Below, one piece after another: positions 35,697 through 45,227 of a stretch of 64,000 bases of DNA (position 1 is the stretch's first letter; every line of letters starts with the position of its first letter). The notes under the pieces are model-generated. The model did no database searches. It saw nothing but the letters and a program-made list of their open reading frames with translations, and had not been told where the DNA came from. A program made the position numbers and the translations under genes. Location of the stretch: contig NZ_JACOPG010000005.1 of assembly GCF_014287435.1 (NCBI RefSeq), forward strand, positions 62,001 through 126,000. Direction: 5' to 3'. The DNA is from Roseburia lenta (GTDB lineage Bacteria; Bacillota; Clostridia; Lachnospirales; Lachnospiraceae).

Positions 35697-36236
35697 ATGA
35701 GAATAAAGGCAGAAGATACATTTGCGATCGTCATTGATTATCAGGAAAAGATCTTGCCGGCAATGAGCGGGCAGGAGGAACTGCTCCGCAAGAGCCAGAT
35801 CTTACTGGGCGGCTTGAAGGCACTGGAAGTACCAATGATCCTTACCACACAGTATGCCAAGGGATTGGGCAATAATATCCCGGCGATCACAGATGCCATG
35901 GGTGTGACAGAAGCGATCGACAAGAATACTTTCAGCGTATATGACAATGAGAGCGTCCGACAGGCCATCCCGCATGGCAAAAAGAATGTCATCCTGTGCG
36001 GTATCGAGGCGCATATCTGTGTCTTACAATCTTTGATGGATCTGCAGGCAGCAGGCTATCAGACCATTCTGGTGGCAGACTGTGTAGCCAGCAGAAGCGA
36101 CAGAGATCTGGCATTTGCCTATGAGAGAGCAAAGCAGGAAGGTGCGATCATCACGAGCGCAGAAGCCATCCTTTACGAATTGGCAGGATCTTCCAAGCAT
36201 CCTGCATTTAAGACGATCTCTGCCTTAGTAAAATAA
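35697..36236 (+). CDS. Isochorismatase-family cysteine hydrolase
   Basis: A 179-residue hydrolase of the isochorismatase-like fold. The catalytic triad is visible as Asp14 (VIDYQ), Lys in the TTQYAKGL region, and Cys in GIEAHICV near residue 108. Related proteins hydrolyse nicotinamide or other amides, or ureidomalonate-type substrates; the substrate here is not clear. AAGAGG precedes the ATG. It is 26 bp upstream of rpiB, with no obvious functional link. Confidence 0.85.
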   Translation: MRIKAEDTFAIVIDYQEKILPAMSGQEELLRKSQILLGGLKALEVPMILTTQYAKGLGNNIPAITDAMGVTEAIDKNTFSVYDNESVRQAIPHGKKNVILCGIEAHICVLQSLMDLQAAGYQTILVADCVASRSDRDLAFAYERAKQEGAIITSAEAILYELAGSSKHPAFKTISALVK

Positions 36237-36262
36237 AAAGAAATGATGAATGGAGAAAAGAA

Positions 36263-36706
36263 ATGAAAATAGGAATTGGAAACGATCATGCAGCAGTTAC
36301 TATGAAAAATGAGATCAAGGCATACTTGGAGGAATTGGGACACGAGGTTGTAGACTTTGGTATCTCCAAGGAGGAAAGTTGCGATTATCCGGTATATGGA
36401 GAAGCCGTGGGACGCGCTGTTGTATCCGGTCAGGTGGAATGTGGCGTACTTATTTGCGGTACCGGTGTTGGGATTTCCATTGCAGCCAATAAGGTGCCGG
36501 GCGTGCGTGCAGCAGTATGTTCCGATACGACAACAGCCCGTCTGGTAAAAGAACACAACAATGCTAATATCATTGCTTTTGGTGCCCGCATCGTTGGTAT
36601 CGAAGTGGCAAAAGATATTGTCAAAACATATTTAGATGCAGAGTTTCAGGGCGGACGCCATGAAAAGCGTATCGCTATGATCCACGATATCGAGAATAAA
36701 AGATAA
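36263..36706 (+). CDS. rpiB: Ribose-5-phosphate isomerase B
   Basis: A 147-residue RpiB/LacAB-family isomerase. It has IGNDHA, the SCDYPVYG segment, CGTGVGISIAANKVPG with the catalytic Cys, and EHNNANIIAFGARIVG. It interconverts ribose 5-phosphate and ribulose 5-phosphate in the non-oxidative pentose phosphate pathway, next in chemistry to rpe at 20.5 kb. Length and motifs are standard. It is 13 bp from the following c-di-GMP gene. Confidence 0.95.
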   Translation: MKIGIGNDHAAVTMKNEIKAYLEELGHEVVDFGISKEESCDYPVYGEAVGRAVVSGQVECGVLICGTGVGISIAANKVPGVRAAVCSDTTTARLVKEHNNANIIAFGARIVGIEVAKDIVKTYLDAEFQGGRHEKRIAMIHDIENKR

Positions 36707-36719
36707 GGAAATATAGCCT

Positions 36720-39017
36720 ATGCCAAAGATGATTTATCTGGGAATCTTGTTTGTGCTGACACTTCTGGTGGTAGCATTCGCCGGTATGATCCGGGAAAAA
36801 CAGGATCGGGTCAGTAAAAGCATATTTACACTTTTTGTTGCAGTCGTTGTTGCCGTTGTAGCCAATGGCATCTTTATCATGACAGATGAGAAAGCAATCG
36901 CTACGGTTTCTCACTCTGTCTTTTTGGCATGCATTGACTGGCTGCTCTTGTTCATGCTCCGCTATGTCTATTTTTACACGGACAATGAGGAAAAACAGGT
37001 CAAATGGATGACACCGTGTTACCTCGTGGCTGGTTTGGAAACGGTTAGTATGCTGCTCAATCCTTGGCTGCATCATGTCTTTATCTTAAAGGAGGCTTTT
37101 TCAAAGTCTTACGGGGCATATTTTTATCCGACAGGTTATTCCGGTATTTTTTATGTGCATTTGGCTTATTGTTATGGACTGGTTGCCTGGATCGTGCTTC
37201 TGTTGATGGTAAAGATCCGCCATACGGCGCGTTTGTACCGCAAGAAATATACATCCATCCTGGTGTCTTTTCTGGCAATCATCATATGTGATGCAATCGG
37301 ACTGGCGCTCAATCTGCCAATCGATATTTCCCTGATCTTTTATGGGGCAGCGGCACTGATCATCTGCTTTTTTACCGAGTTTTATGTGCCACAGGCTATG
37401 CGTGACAAGATCCTTGCCAATGCGGTACAGATCGCAGAGATGGGCGTAGGCTGTTTTGACATCAGTGGAAAATGTATCTATGTCAATCGGCGTGGAAAGG
37501 ACATGTTCTACCGCTACAAGCATCTTGCCCTGGACGAGGATTTAAGCGTTGCAGAGCAGTATTTTGAGGGCTGGCTCAAGCGGCATTGGAAAGAGGAATG
37601 TAGCGAGCAGGTCTATATGGAGCATTTTGAGGCAGATGATAAGACCTTCAATTATGAGTTTACCGTACAGCGTCTGACGGACGAGGAAGATGTATTCTTG
37701 GGCTATTTTATTACCTGTATTGACCGGACGGAAGAGACGGAGAAATACAGGGAAGAACATTTTCGTGCAACGCATGACCTTTTGACAGGTATCTATAACG
37801 AGCAGTATTTTGAGGAAAGGGTGACAGAGACCCTGCGCACGGCGGGCAAGCCTTACGTCATGATCACTTCCGATATCAAGGATTTCAAATTGATCAATGA
37901 TATATTGGGAACCCAGCGCGGTGATGAGATCCTCAAGATGCATGCGTACTTTTTCCGGGAGCGTGCCAAGGAAGATGATCTTTATTGCCGTCTGAACGAA
38001 GATCAGTTTGCCTTTTGTATGCCCAAAGAGCGTTTTACGGAAGAACTTTTCTTAGATGTCATGGATCGTCTGGTCGACACCTTTGCAAACGAATACTTCC
38101 ACTTGCAGATCTATATGGGCGTTTATGAGATAACGGATGTGACAGAGCCTGTTTTTGTCATGGTGGATAAATGTAATCTGGCGATCAACACGATCAAGGG
38201 AGATTATGCAAGGCGTGTGGCATATTTCGATGATGCCCTTTTGCAAAAAAAACTGGAGAAGAACCTGATCATCAATGAATTTGAGCAGGCATTGGAACTG
38301 GGGCAGATCCGGATCTATCTACAGGCACAGACGAGAAGAGACGGCAGTCTGCTTGGGGCAGAGGCACTTGCCAGATGGATCCATCCGATCAAGGGACTGA
38401 TCGCACCGGATGAATTTATACCGGTCTTAGAGTCGGCAGGTCTGGTACACAAGTTAGACCTTTATGTATGGGATTTAGCCGCCAGACAGTTGGCAATCTG
38501 GCGGGATCAGGGACGGGATGATCTGTATCTTTCGGTCAATATTTCCGTGCAGGATCAATATTATCTGGATGTTTATGATGTCTTTACCCGTCTGGTCGAA
38601 AAATATGATCTCGACCCACACAAGTTAAAACTAGAGATCACGGAAACGCTTTTTGTGACGGAAATGGAAAATCACAGATATATGCTGGAAAGATTGCAGG
38701 CGTATGGATTTGAGATCGAGATCGACGATTTCGGCAGTGGCTATTCTTCTTTGAATATCTTAAAGGATATCAAGGCGGATGTGATCAAGATCGACATGGA
38801 ATTTTTACAGGAAACGGTCAATGTCGACCGGAGCTGGTCGATCTTATCGGCGCTGATCCGCCTGATCGGGCAGTTACATATGGATGTGATCACAGAGGGT
38901 GTTGAGACAGAGGAACAGGTGGAAGCATTGGCGCAGATGGGATGTCAGCATTTCCAGGGATATTATTTCTGCCGCCCGATGCCGGTAGACCAGTTCGAGA
39001 AAAAATATCGTATCTGA
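36720..39017 (+). CDS. Membrane PAS-GGDEF-EAL protein, probable c-di-GMP phosphodiesterase
   Basis: A 765-residue protein. The N-terminus has about seven membrane helices (to about residue 225), then a PAS-like domain (about 235-340). The GGDEF domain (about 350-505) has NEDQF where GGDEF belongs (residues 426-430), so it should not synthesise c-di-GMP. The EAL domain (about 515-765) keeps EALARW, LEITETL, IDDFGSGYSSL, IKID and EGVETEEQ, so phosphodiesterase activity is expected. It likely lowers c-di-GMP and favours swimming, fitting the flanking chemoreceptors. It follows rpiB by 13 bp. Confidence 0.9.
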   Translation: MPKMIYLGILFVLTLLVVAFAGMIREKQDRVSKSIFTLFVAVVVAVVANGIFIMTDEKAIATVSHSVFLACIDWLLLFMLRYVYFYTDNEEKQVKWMTPCYLVAGLETVSMLLNPWLHHVFILKEAFSKSYGAYFYPTGYSGIFYVHLAYCYGLVAWIVLLLMVKIRHTARLYRKKYTSILVSFLAIIICDAIGLALNLPIDISLIFYGAAALIICFFTEFYVPQAMRDKILANAVQIAEMGVGCFDISGKCIYVNRRGKDMFYRYKHLALDEDLSVAEQYFEGWLKRHWKEECSEQVYMEHFEADDKTFNYEFTVQRLTDEEDVFLGYFITCIDRTEETEKYREEHFRATHDLLTGIYNEQYFEERVTETLRTAGKPYVMITSDIKDFKLINDILGTQRGDEILKMHAYFFRERAKEDDLYCRLNEDQFAFCMPKERFTEELFLDVMDRLVDTFANEYFHLQIYMGVYEITDVTEPVFVMVDKCNLAINTIKGDYARRVAYFDDALLQKKLEKNLIINEFEQALELGQIRIYLQAQTRRDGSLLGAEALARWIHPIKGLIAPDEFIPVLESAGLVHKLDLYVWDLAARQLAIWRDQGRDDLYLSVNISVQDQYYLDVYDVFTRLVEKYDLDPHKLKLEITETLFVTEMENHRYMLERLQAYGFEIEIDDFGSGYSSLNILKDIKADVIKIDMEFLQETVNVDRSWSILSALIRLIGQLHMDVITEGVETEEQVEALAQMGCQHFQGYYFCRPMPVDQFEKKYRI

Positions 39018-39164
39018 GAGTTATGAAAAGAAAAATATCGTATGTGGACGAAAAGTTATCGAAATTTTGATAATTTTCGCTATTTTTTATATATGAAGAA
39101 AAAGCAATTATGGTAAACTTGGCACGGAAAATATTAAGATAGGAAACTTATGGAGGCATGAGAG

Positions 39165-40934
39165 ATGGAAAAGAGGTCAAAGGATACAAAAAATACGACA
39201 AAGAATAACAAGAAAAAAATGTCGGGAATGATGGCAAAGATCGTTACACCGGTTGCGGCAATGGCATTGGTGACACTGGTTACCGTTTCGGGGCTGCGCA
39301 TGGCAGTACAAAATCTGTATAATCAGGGAATGATGATTTCGGAGCAGATTGTATCCTGTGTGGATGCAGCAGGTGCGTTAGATACGGATTACACAAAGAT
39401 GCAGAGTTATACCTCAAATGTAATTCATGAGCCGAGCGAACAGACCATAGGTGGATACTCAGATGCACTCGATCAGGCCTATGGACGTATGGTCAAAAAC
39501 ATCGAAGTATTCAAAAAATACGCAAATGCTAGCAAGGAAAAAGAAACGGTTTTGGATCTGCATGAGAAGTTAAAGGGTATGTATGACTATCAGCAGGCGC
39601 AGATGCAGAATGCTGTTTATGGCACAGAGATCCCGGAAGAAGTATTGGCGGCAGAGAGTGGATACAATACGGGTATTTTATCTGATATTTCGGAACTGGA
39701 GAAGATGATACAGGCGGATGAAAAAGAGGCGAAGGCAGCCTTGAAGCAGGCAAAGATCCTGTCTAATATAGTGATCGCCGGTTCGATCGCCTTTACGGTA
39801 CTGATCTTTATTATTGTTGTATTGATCAGCGTGCGACTGATCGTGACACCGGTCAAGAAATCTTCCAAGGAACTTGGCGATATGGTGGATGAGGTCAACA
39901 ATGCAGCAGCCGATCTGACCAAGCGAATTTCAGTCAACCAGAAGGACGAGATCGGTAGTCTGGTCGAGGGCGTCAATACTTTTATCGAGGCATTGCAGAA
40001 TGTGATCGCCAAGATCCGCGACTCTTCCGTACATTTGAATTCTACCTTTGCGGCAGTGACTGACAGCGTGACGTCCGTCAATGGCAATGCGACGGATATT
40101 TCTGCCGTCATGGAAGAACTTTCTGCAACCATGGAGGAAGTTTCTGCAACATTGGCAAACGTCAATGAGCGTGTGGAAAAGGCGGGAACGGGCATGGATC
40201 GAATTTCCGAACAGAGCGAACATATACTGACCTATGCGACCGAGATGCAGGATCGTGCGACACAGTTGGAAGATACGGCAGTTTCCAACAAGGATACGAC
40301 TTCTGCCATGATCCAGGAGATCCTTGGGACCTTGCAGCAGGCGATCGAGAATAGCAGGAGCGTAGAAGAAGTCAATGCGCTGACGGATGAGATCTTAAAC
40401 ATTTCTTCCCAGACCAATCTTTTGGCACTCAATGCTTCCATCGAGGCGGCAAGAGCCGGAGAGGCAGGCAAGGGCTTTGCGGTTGTCGCAGATGAGATCC
40501 GTGTCTTGGCAGACAGCAGCAGAGAAACGGCGGGCAACATCCAGCAGATCAATGCTAAGGTTGTTGCAGCGGTAGGAGATCTGGCAAAGAACTCTGAAAA
40601 TATTGTTACCTATATTAATGAAAATATCTTGAAAGATTATGACGGATTCGTAGAGTCCGGTCATAAATATCGCGCAGATGCTGATTATATCAATGAAGTG
40701 ATGACATCCTTTACGGAGTCCGTCGATCATTTGCGCCAGACCATGGATGAGGTCGTAGAAAACGTAAATGATGTATCCACCGCGGTAGAACAGGGCGCAG
40801 AGGGCGTGACCAACGCGGCAGAAAATACATCACAGTTGGTAGGCGAGATGGATACCATCATGAAGGAGATCGACGAAAGTAATAACATTATTTCCGAACT
40901 TTCGACCCAGACAAACCGCTTTATCAACGTCTGA
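39165..40934 (+). CDS. Methyl-accepting chemotaxis protein
   Basis: A 589-residue chemoreceptor of classic layout. A Lys-rich N-terminus is followed by membrane helix 1 (about 26-46), an extracytoplasmic helical ligand domain (about 50-195), membrane helix 2 (about 200-225), HAMP (about 226-280) and a long signalling coil with tip [21 protein letters not shown] near residue 425. It should sense an external ligand and control CheA. AGGCATGAGAG is a modest ribosome site; a better-spaced GGAGG lies slightly upstream. Its own upstream gap (39018-39164) is AT-rich with two AAAAATATCGTAT copies. Confidence 0.92.
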   Translation: MEKRSKDTKNTTKNNKKKMSGMMAKIVTPVAAMALVTLVTVSGLRMAVQNLYNQGMMISEQIVSCVDAAGALDTDYTKMQSYTSNVIHEPSEQTIGGYSDALDQAYGRMVKNIEVFKKYANASKEKETVLDLHEKLKGMYDYQQAQMQNAVYGTEIPEEVLAAESGYNTGILSDISELEKMIQADEKEAKAALKQAKILSNIVIAGSIAFTVLIFIIVVLISVRLIVTPVKKSSKELGDMVDEVNNAAADLTKRISVNQKDEIGSLVEGVNTFIEALQNVIAKIRDSSVHLNSTFAAVTDSVTSVNGNATDISAVMEELSATMEEVSATLANVNERVEKAGTGMDRISEQSEHILTYATEMQDRATQLEDTAVSNKDTTSAMIQEILGTLQQAIENSRSVEEVNALTDEILNISSQTNLLALNASIEAARAGEAGKGFAVVADEIRVLADSSRETAGNIQQINAKVVAAVGDLAKNSENIVTYINENILKDYDGFVESGHKYRADADYINEVMTSFTESVDHLRQTMDEVVENVNDVSTAVEQGAEGVTNAAENTSQLVGEMDTIMKEIDESNNIISELSTQTNRFINV

Positions 40935-41025
40935 TCGTACTAATACTTGAAATATGTGGCAAGATATATTAAAATATAGAGCATAAGTGGGCTCGGGTCC
41001 ATAGAGTATTAAGGAGGAAGAAAGA

Positions 41026-41583
41026 ATGATTTCAGCTGGCGATTTTAGAAATGGCGTTACCATCGAATTGGAAGGCAACGTTTACCAGATCATCGAATTT
41101 CAACATGTTAAGCCTGGTAAGGGTGCGGCATTTGTTCGTACAAAGTTAAAGAATATCAAAAACGGTGGTGTTGTAGAAAAGACATTCCGTCCGACAGAGA
41201 AGTGTCCACAGGCACACATCGATCGTAAGGATATGCAGTATCTTTACAATGATGGAGATCTCTACTACTTCATGGACGTAGAGAATTATGAGCAGATCGC
41301 GCTCAGCACAGATGATATCGGTGATGCATTAAAGTTCGTTAAGGAAAATGAAATGGTTAAGGTATGCTCTCACAAGGGAAGCGTATTTGCAGTAGAACCA
41401 CCACTTTTCGTAGAACTTGAGATCACAGAGACAGAACCGGGATTCAAGGGAGACACAGCAACAGGTGCTACAAAGCCTGCTACCGTTGAGACAGGAGCAA
41501 CTGTTTATGTACCTTTGTTCGTTGAGCAGAACGATGTGATCAAGATCGACACCAGAACAGGGGAATACTTATCAAGAGTATAA
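41026..41583 (+). CDS. efp: Translation elongation factor P
   Basis: A 185-residue EF-P with three OB-like domains. It relieves ribosome stalling at proline runs. The loop [10 protein letters not shown] places Lys32 at the tip that is modified in Bacillus. The conserved segments FVRTKLKN and TGEYLSRV are present. AAGGAGGAAG precedes the ATG. It is followed 15 bp later by a small gene that may be co-transcribed. Confidence 0.96.
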   Translation: MISAGDFRNGVTIELEGNVYQIIEFQHVKPGKGAAFVRTKLKNIKNGGVVEKTFRPTEKCPQAHIDRKDMQYLYNDGDLYYFMDVENYEQIALSTDDIGDALKFVKENEMVKVCSHKGSVFAVEPPLFVELEITETEPGFKGDTATGATKPATVETGATVYVPLFVEQNDVIKIDTRTGEYLSRV

Positions 41584-41598
41584 GTAGAGACTAGACGT

Positions 41599-41808
41599 AT
41601 GGATTTCAAGAAATTACCTTTTTCACAAATGTTACAGGACCGCAGGGTGTTTGGCATTTTTGATGATGTATTTCAACAAGGAACTTGGCTGAATGTTTCA
41701 GCACTTTTAGCCAGTGAATCATGTATTGAGGATGCTTACGCAGATGGCACGATTCCGAGCGAGACTTTAGATCTGATCGTGGAGCGCTTGGAAGATCTGC
41801 AGGCGTAG
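41599..41808 (+). CDS. Small protein of unknown function downstream of efp
   Basis: A 69-residue soluble acidic protein (starts MDFKKLPFSQMLQ, ends VERLEDLQA). I recognise no family. It looks like a compact helical protein. It sits 15 bp after efp and just before a terminator, so it is probably co-transcribed with efp. The ribosome site is weak (the preceding bases are AGAGACTAGACGT). Coding is supported by the clean frame, the codon style and the tight context. Confidence 0.7.
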   Translation: MDFKKLPFSQMLQDRRVFGIFDDVFQQGTWLNVSALLASESCIEDAYADGTIPSETLDLIVERLEDLQA

Positions 41809-41828
41809 ACTCATATTACAGGACGAAG

Positions 41829-41858
41829 ACAGGATGTATCGAGAGATACATCCTGTTT
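41829..41858 (+). terminator. Rho-independent terminator of the efp unit
   Basis: ACAGGATGTATC and GATACATCCTGT form a perfect 12-bp stem around GAGA, followed by a short T-run. Confidence 0.85.
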
Positions 41859-41889
41859 GATATACATTACAGACCCAAAGGAGTTACCA

Positions 41890-42576
41890 ATGAAGATATC
41901 TATCATAAACGGGGATGGCACGACCACCTATGTAGAAAATATGACTCCGGTTACCAGCCTTGAGGAATTTTCCGATTCCCTGACCAGTGCAACCCAAGCC
42001 TTAAATGATAGTCAGACAGAGACAAACGCGACTTTTGCCGGGACAAGTCTTACGGTACCGACAGATCTGATGAGCATTTTTGAAGAAGCAGCCGATACCT
42101 ATGGCGTGGATGTCAATCTTTTGACTGCCATAGCCAAGCAGGAATCCAATTTTACAGCAGATGCCACGAGTTCCAGTGGCGCTATGGGCATTATGCAGCT
42201 CATGCCTGCCACTGCGCAGGGGCTTGGCGTATCGGATGCCTATGATCCATATCAAAACATCATGGGCGGTGCAAAATATATCGGTCAGTTGCTTTCCCGC
42301 TATGACGGGGACGTATCACTTGCGCTTGCCGCATACAATGCCGGCAGTGGGAATGTAGCAAAATATGGCGGTATTCCACCTTTTGCCGAGACACAGAATT
42401 ATGTTTCAAAAGTGCTTGGTTATTATCAGAATGGAGTCGACATTCCGTCACAGACCAGCAGTGCACAGGCAAGTGCTACAGATACGGAAGGGCTGTCCGC
42501 AGATGAAAGGCAGAATATTTACCGGCAGATGCTCAGTCTGACCAATCAACTGATCTTAGATAAATTAGAAGCCTAA
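41890..42576 (+). CDS. Lytic transglycosylase (SLT domain), no signal peptide
   Basis: A 228-residue protein. A low-complexity Thr/Ser/Asn-rich N-terminus (1-55) leads into a soluble lytic transglycosylase domain (about 60-190) with the catalytic Glu in AIAKQESNF, then GAMGIMQLMP and AAYNAG. It should cleave peptidoglycan glycan strands. There is no signal peptide or membrane helix, so export would need another route, such as the flagellar secretion system. The frame opens at 41857, but AAGGAG before the ATG at 41890 sets the start. A bidirectional terminator follows. Confidence 0.88.
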   Translation: MKISIINGDGTTTYVENMTPVTSLEEFSDSLTSATQALNDSQTETNATFAGTSLTVPTDLMSIFEEAADTYGVDVNLLTAIAKQESNFTADATSSSGAMGIMQLMPATAQGLGVSDAYDPYQNIMGGAKYIGQLLSRYDGDVSLALAAYNAGSGNVAKYGGIPPFAETQNYVSKVLGYYQNGVDIPSQTSSAQASATDTEGLSADERQNIYRQMLSLTNQLILDKLEA

Positions 42577-42591
42577 AGAAATAGCATATAG

Positions 42592-42625
42592 AAAAAAGAC
42601 ATCAGATCAACTGATGTCTTTTTTT
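42592..42625. terminator. Bidirectional terminator
   Basis: AAAAAAGACATCAG and CTGATGTCTTTTTT flank ATCAA. The A-run and T-run on either side let it act on the transglycosylase gene (plus) and on the tRNA (minus). Confidence 0.88.
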
Positions 42626-42627
42626 AA

Positions 42628-42700
42628 AGCTAGCGACGAGAGTTGAACTCGTGACCTCCTCACTACCAATGAGGTGCGCTACCACCTGTGCCACGCCAGC
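42628..42700 (-). tRNA. tRNA-Thr (anticodon GGT)
   Basis: On the minus strand the cloverleaf is complete over 73 nt. The acceptor stem is GCTGGCG with CGCTAGC (one G-T), and the D arm is GCAC/GCGC. The anticodon stem CCTCA/TGAGG holds loop TTGGTAG, giving anticodon GGT for Thr ACC codons. The T arm is ACGAG/CTCGT around TTCAACT. The discriminator is T and CCA is not encoded. Confidence 0.93.
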
Positions 42701-42721
42701 TTGTCGTTTACCGACCTGTAT

Positions 42722-42750
42722 AATATACTATAAAGCCATGAGCGTGTCAA
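42722..42750 (-). promoter_or_regulatory. Promoter of the tRNA-Thr gene
   Basis: On the minus strand, TTGACA (42745-42750) and TATATT (42722-42727) are exactly 17 bp apart, ending about 21 bp before the tRNA 5' end. Confidence 0.85.
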
Positions 42751-42849
42751 GAGACTTTTTGCAATAATGTTTTGACCTTTTTAGTTGGGGGAATTGCGCA
42801 GGCTGGCATAGAATGATAAGATACAAAAAGAAAGTCTTGGAGGAAAGAT

Positions 42850-44397
42850 ATGCGGATCGGGATCAGTGCAGGCGTAGGAAAAAACAAAACAATCAGAGAT
42901 GCCTTGCAGGAGCAGGGACTGAGTCTGGATTATGTCTGTGGCGGAATCGGCAGATGCGGAAAATGTGCGGTGCGCGTCATTTCCGGGCATGTGCCTGTTA
43001 CAGGGGCCGACCGGGCATTTTTTTCAAAAGAGGCATTAGAGCAGGGCTGGCGTCTTGCCTGTCAGATGCAGGTGACAGATGATATAGAGATAGAAGTGGC
43101 AGAGGATCTGGTCTGTCAAAAAGAAGCCGGCATACAGGTCGCTGGTCTTTATCCACAGGATGAAAAAACAGATCAGGGGGTGCCAACAAAGGCTGCCTAT
43201 GGCATTGCTATTGACCTGGGTACGACTACGATCGGCTTTTCCCTGGTCGATCTTGCTACAGGACAGGTCGAGTCATGCCTAAGCCGCATGAATTCCCAGC
43301 GGATCTACGGAGCGGATGTCTTGTCCCGTATCCAGAGTGCAAATGAGGGACATGGGGATGACCTGCGCCGGTACGCAGAATCGGATCTGACGCAGGGGAT
43401 CAAAGACCTTTGCAAAAACCGGATACAAGTGTCTGATATCCGGCATATCGTCATTGCCGGCAATACGACCATGTGCCATCTGCTGCGGGGCTATTCCTGT
43501 CAGACCTTGGGCGTGGCTCCTTTTCAACCGGTTAGCATCAAACAGGAAGATTTTGTGCAAAAGGGGATCGCGGTAACGATCCTGCCGGGGGCATCCGCTT
43601 TTGTCGGAGGAGACATCATATCCGGTATCTATGGGATCCGGGAGCATATGGATGCTGACGAGCCATGGATGCTTTTGGATTTCGGAACCAACGGAGAGAT
43701 GGTCCTTTGGACGGGAGAGGAGTATTTTGCCACGGCGGCTGCGGCTGGACCGGCATTTGAGGGCGGGAATATTTCCTGCGGCTGTGCCAGTATTCCGGGG
43801 GCAATCAGCAGCGTTATGATCGCCGGACGCAACTCGCATACCAGGACGATCGGCGGCCTCCCGGCGATCGGTATCTGTGGCAGCGGGATTTTGGAGGCGG
43901 TCAGCGGCATGAAAAAAGGGGGGATCGTGGACGAAAACGGCACCTTTGCGGCGGATAGCCCGGAGGATGGATTTGCCCTAAATACGCCGGGCAGTCAGGA
44001 AAAGATCTCTTTGACACAGGAAGACATCCGGCAGTTTCAGATGGCAAAAGCGGCGATCGCCGTGGGGCAGAAGACCCTGTTAAAAGCGGCTGGTATGGAG
44101 GCTTGGCAGGTAAAAAAGGTATATCTGGCAGGCGGCATGGGTACCTTTTTAAATGTGCGCGCAGCGGTAGAGACCGGTCTGGTGGAAAAAAGTTTTTTGC
44201 CGGTGGCAAAAGCCGGAGGGAATACTTCTTTACAGGGGGCAGTTTCCTATCTGAAAAAGACCGGACAGGAGCAGATTTTAGAAAAGGATAAATTAAAGGA
44301 AATCACGGAGAAAATGCAGGTTCTTATGCTTGCGGATATGCCGGACTTTGCGGATGCCTACATTTCGCATATGGCATTGACAGAGTTTAAGGCATGA
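42850..44397 (+). CDS. ASKHA ATPase with N-terminal [2Fe-2S] ferredoxin domain (RACo-like, DUF4445)
   Basis: A 515-residue protein. The plant-type ferredoxin domain (1 to about 90) has cysteines 30, 36, 39 and 71 in the [2Fe-2S] pattern. A linker leads to an ASKHA/DUF4445 domain with IDLGTTTIG (phosphate 1), IAGNTTM, LDFGTNGEM and YLAGGMG. The family includes RACo, which uses ATP to re-reduce inactive corrinoid proteins. No corrinoid methyltransferase is in the window, so its client is unknown. It is 67 bp upstream of larB on the same strand. GGAGGAAAG precedes the ATG. Confidence 0.88.
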   Translation: MRIGISAGVGKNKTIRDALQEQGLSLDYVCGGIGRCGKCAVRVISGHVPVTGADRAFFSKEALEQGWRLACQMQVTDDIEIEVAEDLVCQKEAGIQVAGLYPQDEKTDQGVPTKAAYGIAIDLGTTTIGFSLVDLATGQVESCLSRMNSQRIYGADVLSRIQSANEGHGDDLRRYAESDLTQGIKDLCKNRIQVSDIRHIVIAGNTTMCHLLRGYSCQTLGVAPFQPVSIKQEDFVQKGIAVTILPGASAFVGGDIISGIYGIREHMDADEPWMLLDFGTNGEMVLWTGEEYFATAAAAGPAFEGGNISCGCASIPGAISSVMIAGRNSHTRTIGGLPAIGICGSGILEAVSGMKKGGIVDENGTFAADSPEDGFALNTPGSQEKISLTQEDIRQFQMAKAAIAVGQKTLLKAAGMEAWQVKKVYLAGGMGTFLNVRAAVETGLVEKSFLPVAKAGGNTSLQGAVSYLKKTGQEQILEKDKLKEITEKMQVLMLADMPDFADAYISHMALTEFKA

Positions 44398-44464
44398 GGC
44401 ACAATAGGTGCGGTAACTTTGGCAGAGCATAGGATGTAAAATAGACGACAAGGTGGGACCGAAG

Positions 44465-45205
44465 ATGGATACCAGAGAAATTCTTGAACAACTACAGAAG
44501 GAACAGATCACTTTGGATCAGGCAGATCACCTGCTGCGCAGGCAGCCTTACGAGGAACTGGGCTATGCGAAGTTGGATATGCACCGGAAAGTACGGTCGG
44601 GCTGTGCGGAAGTGATCTTTTGTCAGGGGAAGGCAGACGATCATCTGCTTTCCATTTTTTCACACTTGTATGAAGCAGATGGCGAAGTCTTTGGTACGCG
44701 GGCAAATGAGCACCAGTATGCCCTGATCCGGGAAAAGTTTCCTCAGGTTTCCTATGATGACAAGTCTCACATCATAAAGATTGAAAAAGAGGACAAAACG
44801 CACATTGGCAGCATAGCGGTATGCACAGCGGGGACGGCAGATATCCCGGTAGCGGAGGAAGCGGCGCAGACGGCAGAATATTTCGGTTCCCATGTCGAGC
44901 GTATCTATGATGTCGGAGTCAGCGGCATCCACAGATTATTTTCCCAGTTGGATCTCATACAGTCAGCAAATTGTGTGATCGCGGTAGCGGGCATGGAAGG
45001 GGCGCTTGCCAGCGTTTTGGGCGGACTTGTAGACAAGCCGGTCATTGCCGTGCCGACCTCGGTCGGTTATGGTGCCTGTATGGAAGGGCTGTCGGCACTG
45101 CTTACTATGATGACCTCCTGTGCCAACGGGATCGCGGTCGTCAATATTGATAATGGATATGGGGCAGGCTATATTGCTAACCAGATCAATCATTTGGCAA
45201 AATAG
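44465..45205 (+). CDS. larB: Pyridinium-3,5-biscarboxylate mononucleotide synthase
   Basis: A 246-residue LarB. It is related to PurE/AIR carboxylase in its second half (VAGMEGALASVLGGL, AVPTSVGYGA). It carboxylates and hydrolyses nicotinate adenine dinucleotide in the first step of nickel-pincer cofactor synthesis. A GTG at 44453 opens the frame, but AGGTGGG spaced 8 bp before the ATG at 44465 fits the latter. larC follows by 22 bp. larE and larA are not in the window. Confidence 0.92.
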   Translation: MDTREILEQLQKEQITLDQADHLLRRQPYEELGYAKLDMHRKVRSGCAEVIFCQGKADDHLLSIFSHLYEADGEVFGTRANEHQYALIREKFPQVSYDDKSHIIKIEKEDKTHIGSIAVCTAGTADIPVAEEAAQTAEYFGSHVERIYDVGVSGIHRLFSQLDLIQSANCVIAVAGMEGALASVLGGLVDKPVIAVPTSVGYGACMEGLSALLTMMTSCANGIAVVNIDNGYGAGYIANQINHLAK

Positions 45206-45227
45206 GACAGAAAAAAGGAGACATAGA

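Noticed and set aside
45120..45227. 36-codon upstream extension of larC inside larB
   Set aside because: It overlaps the larB coding end in another frame; AAAAGGAG and the family start fit the ATG at 45228.
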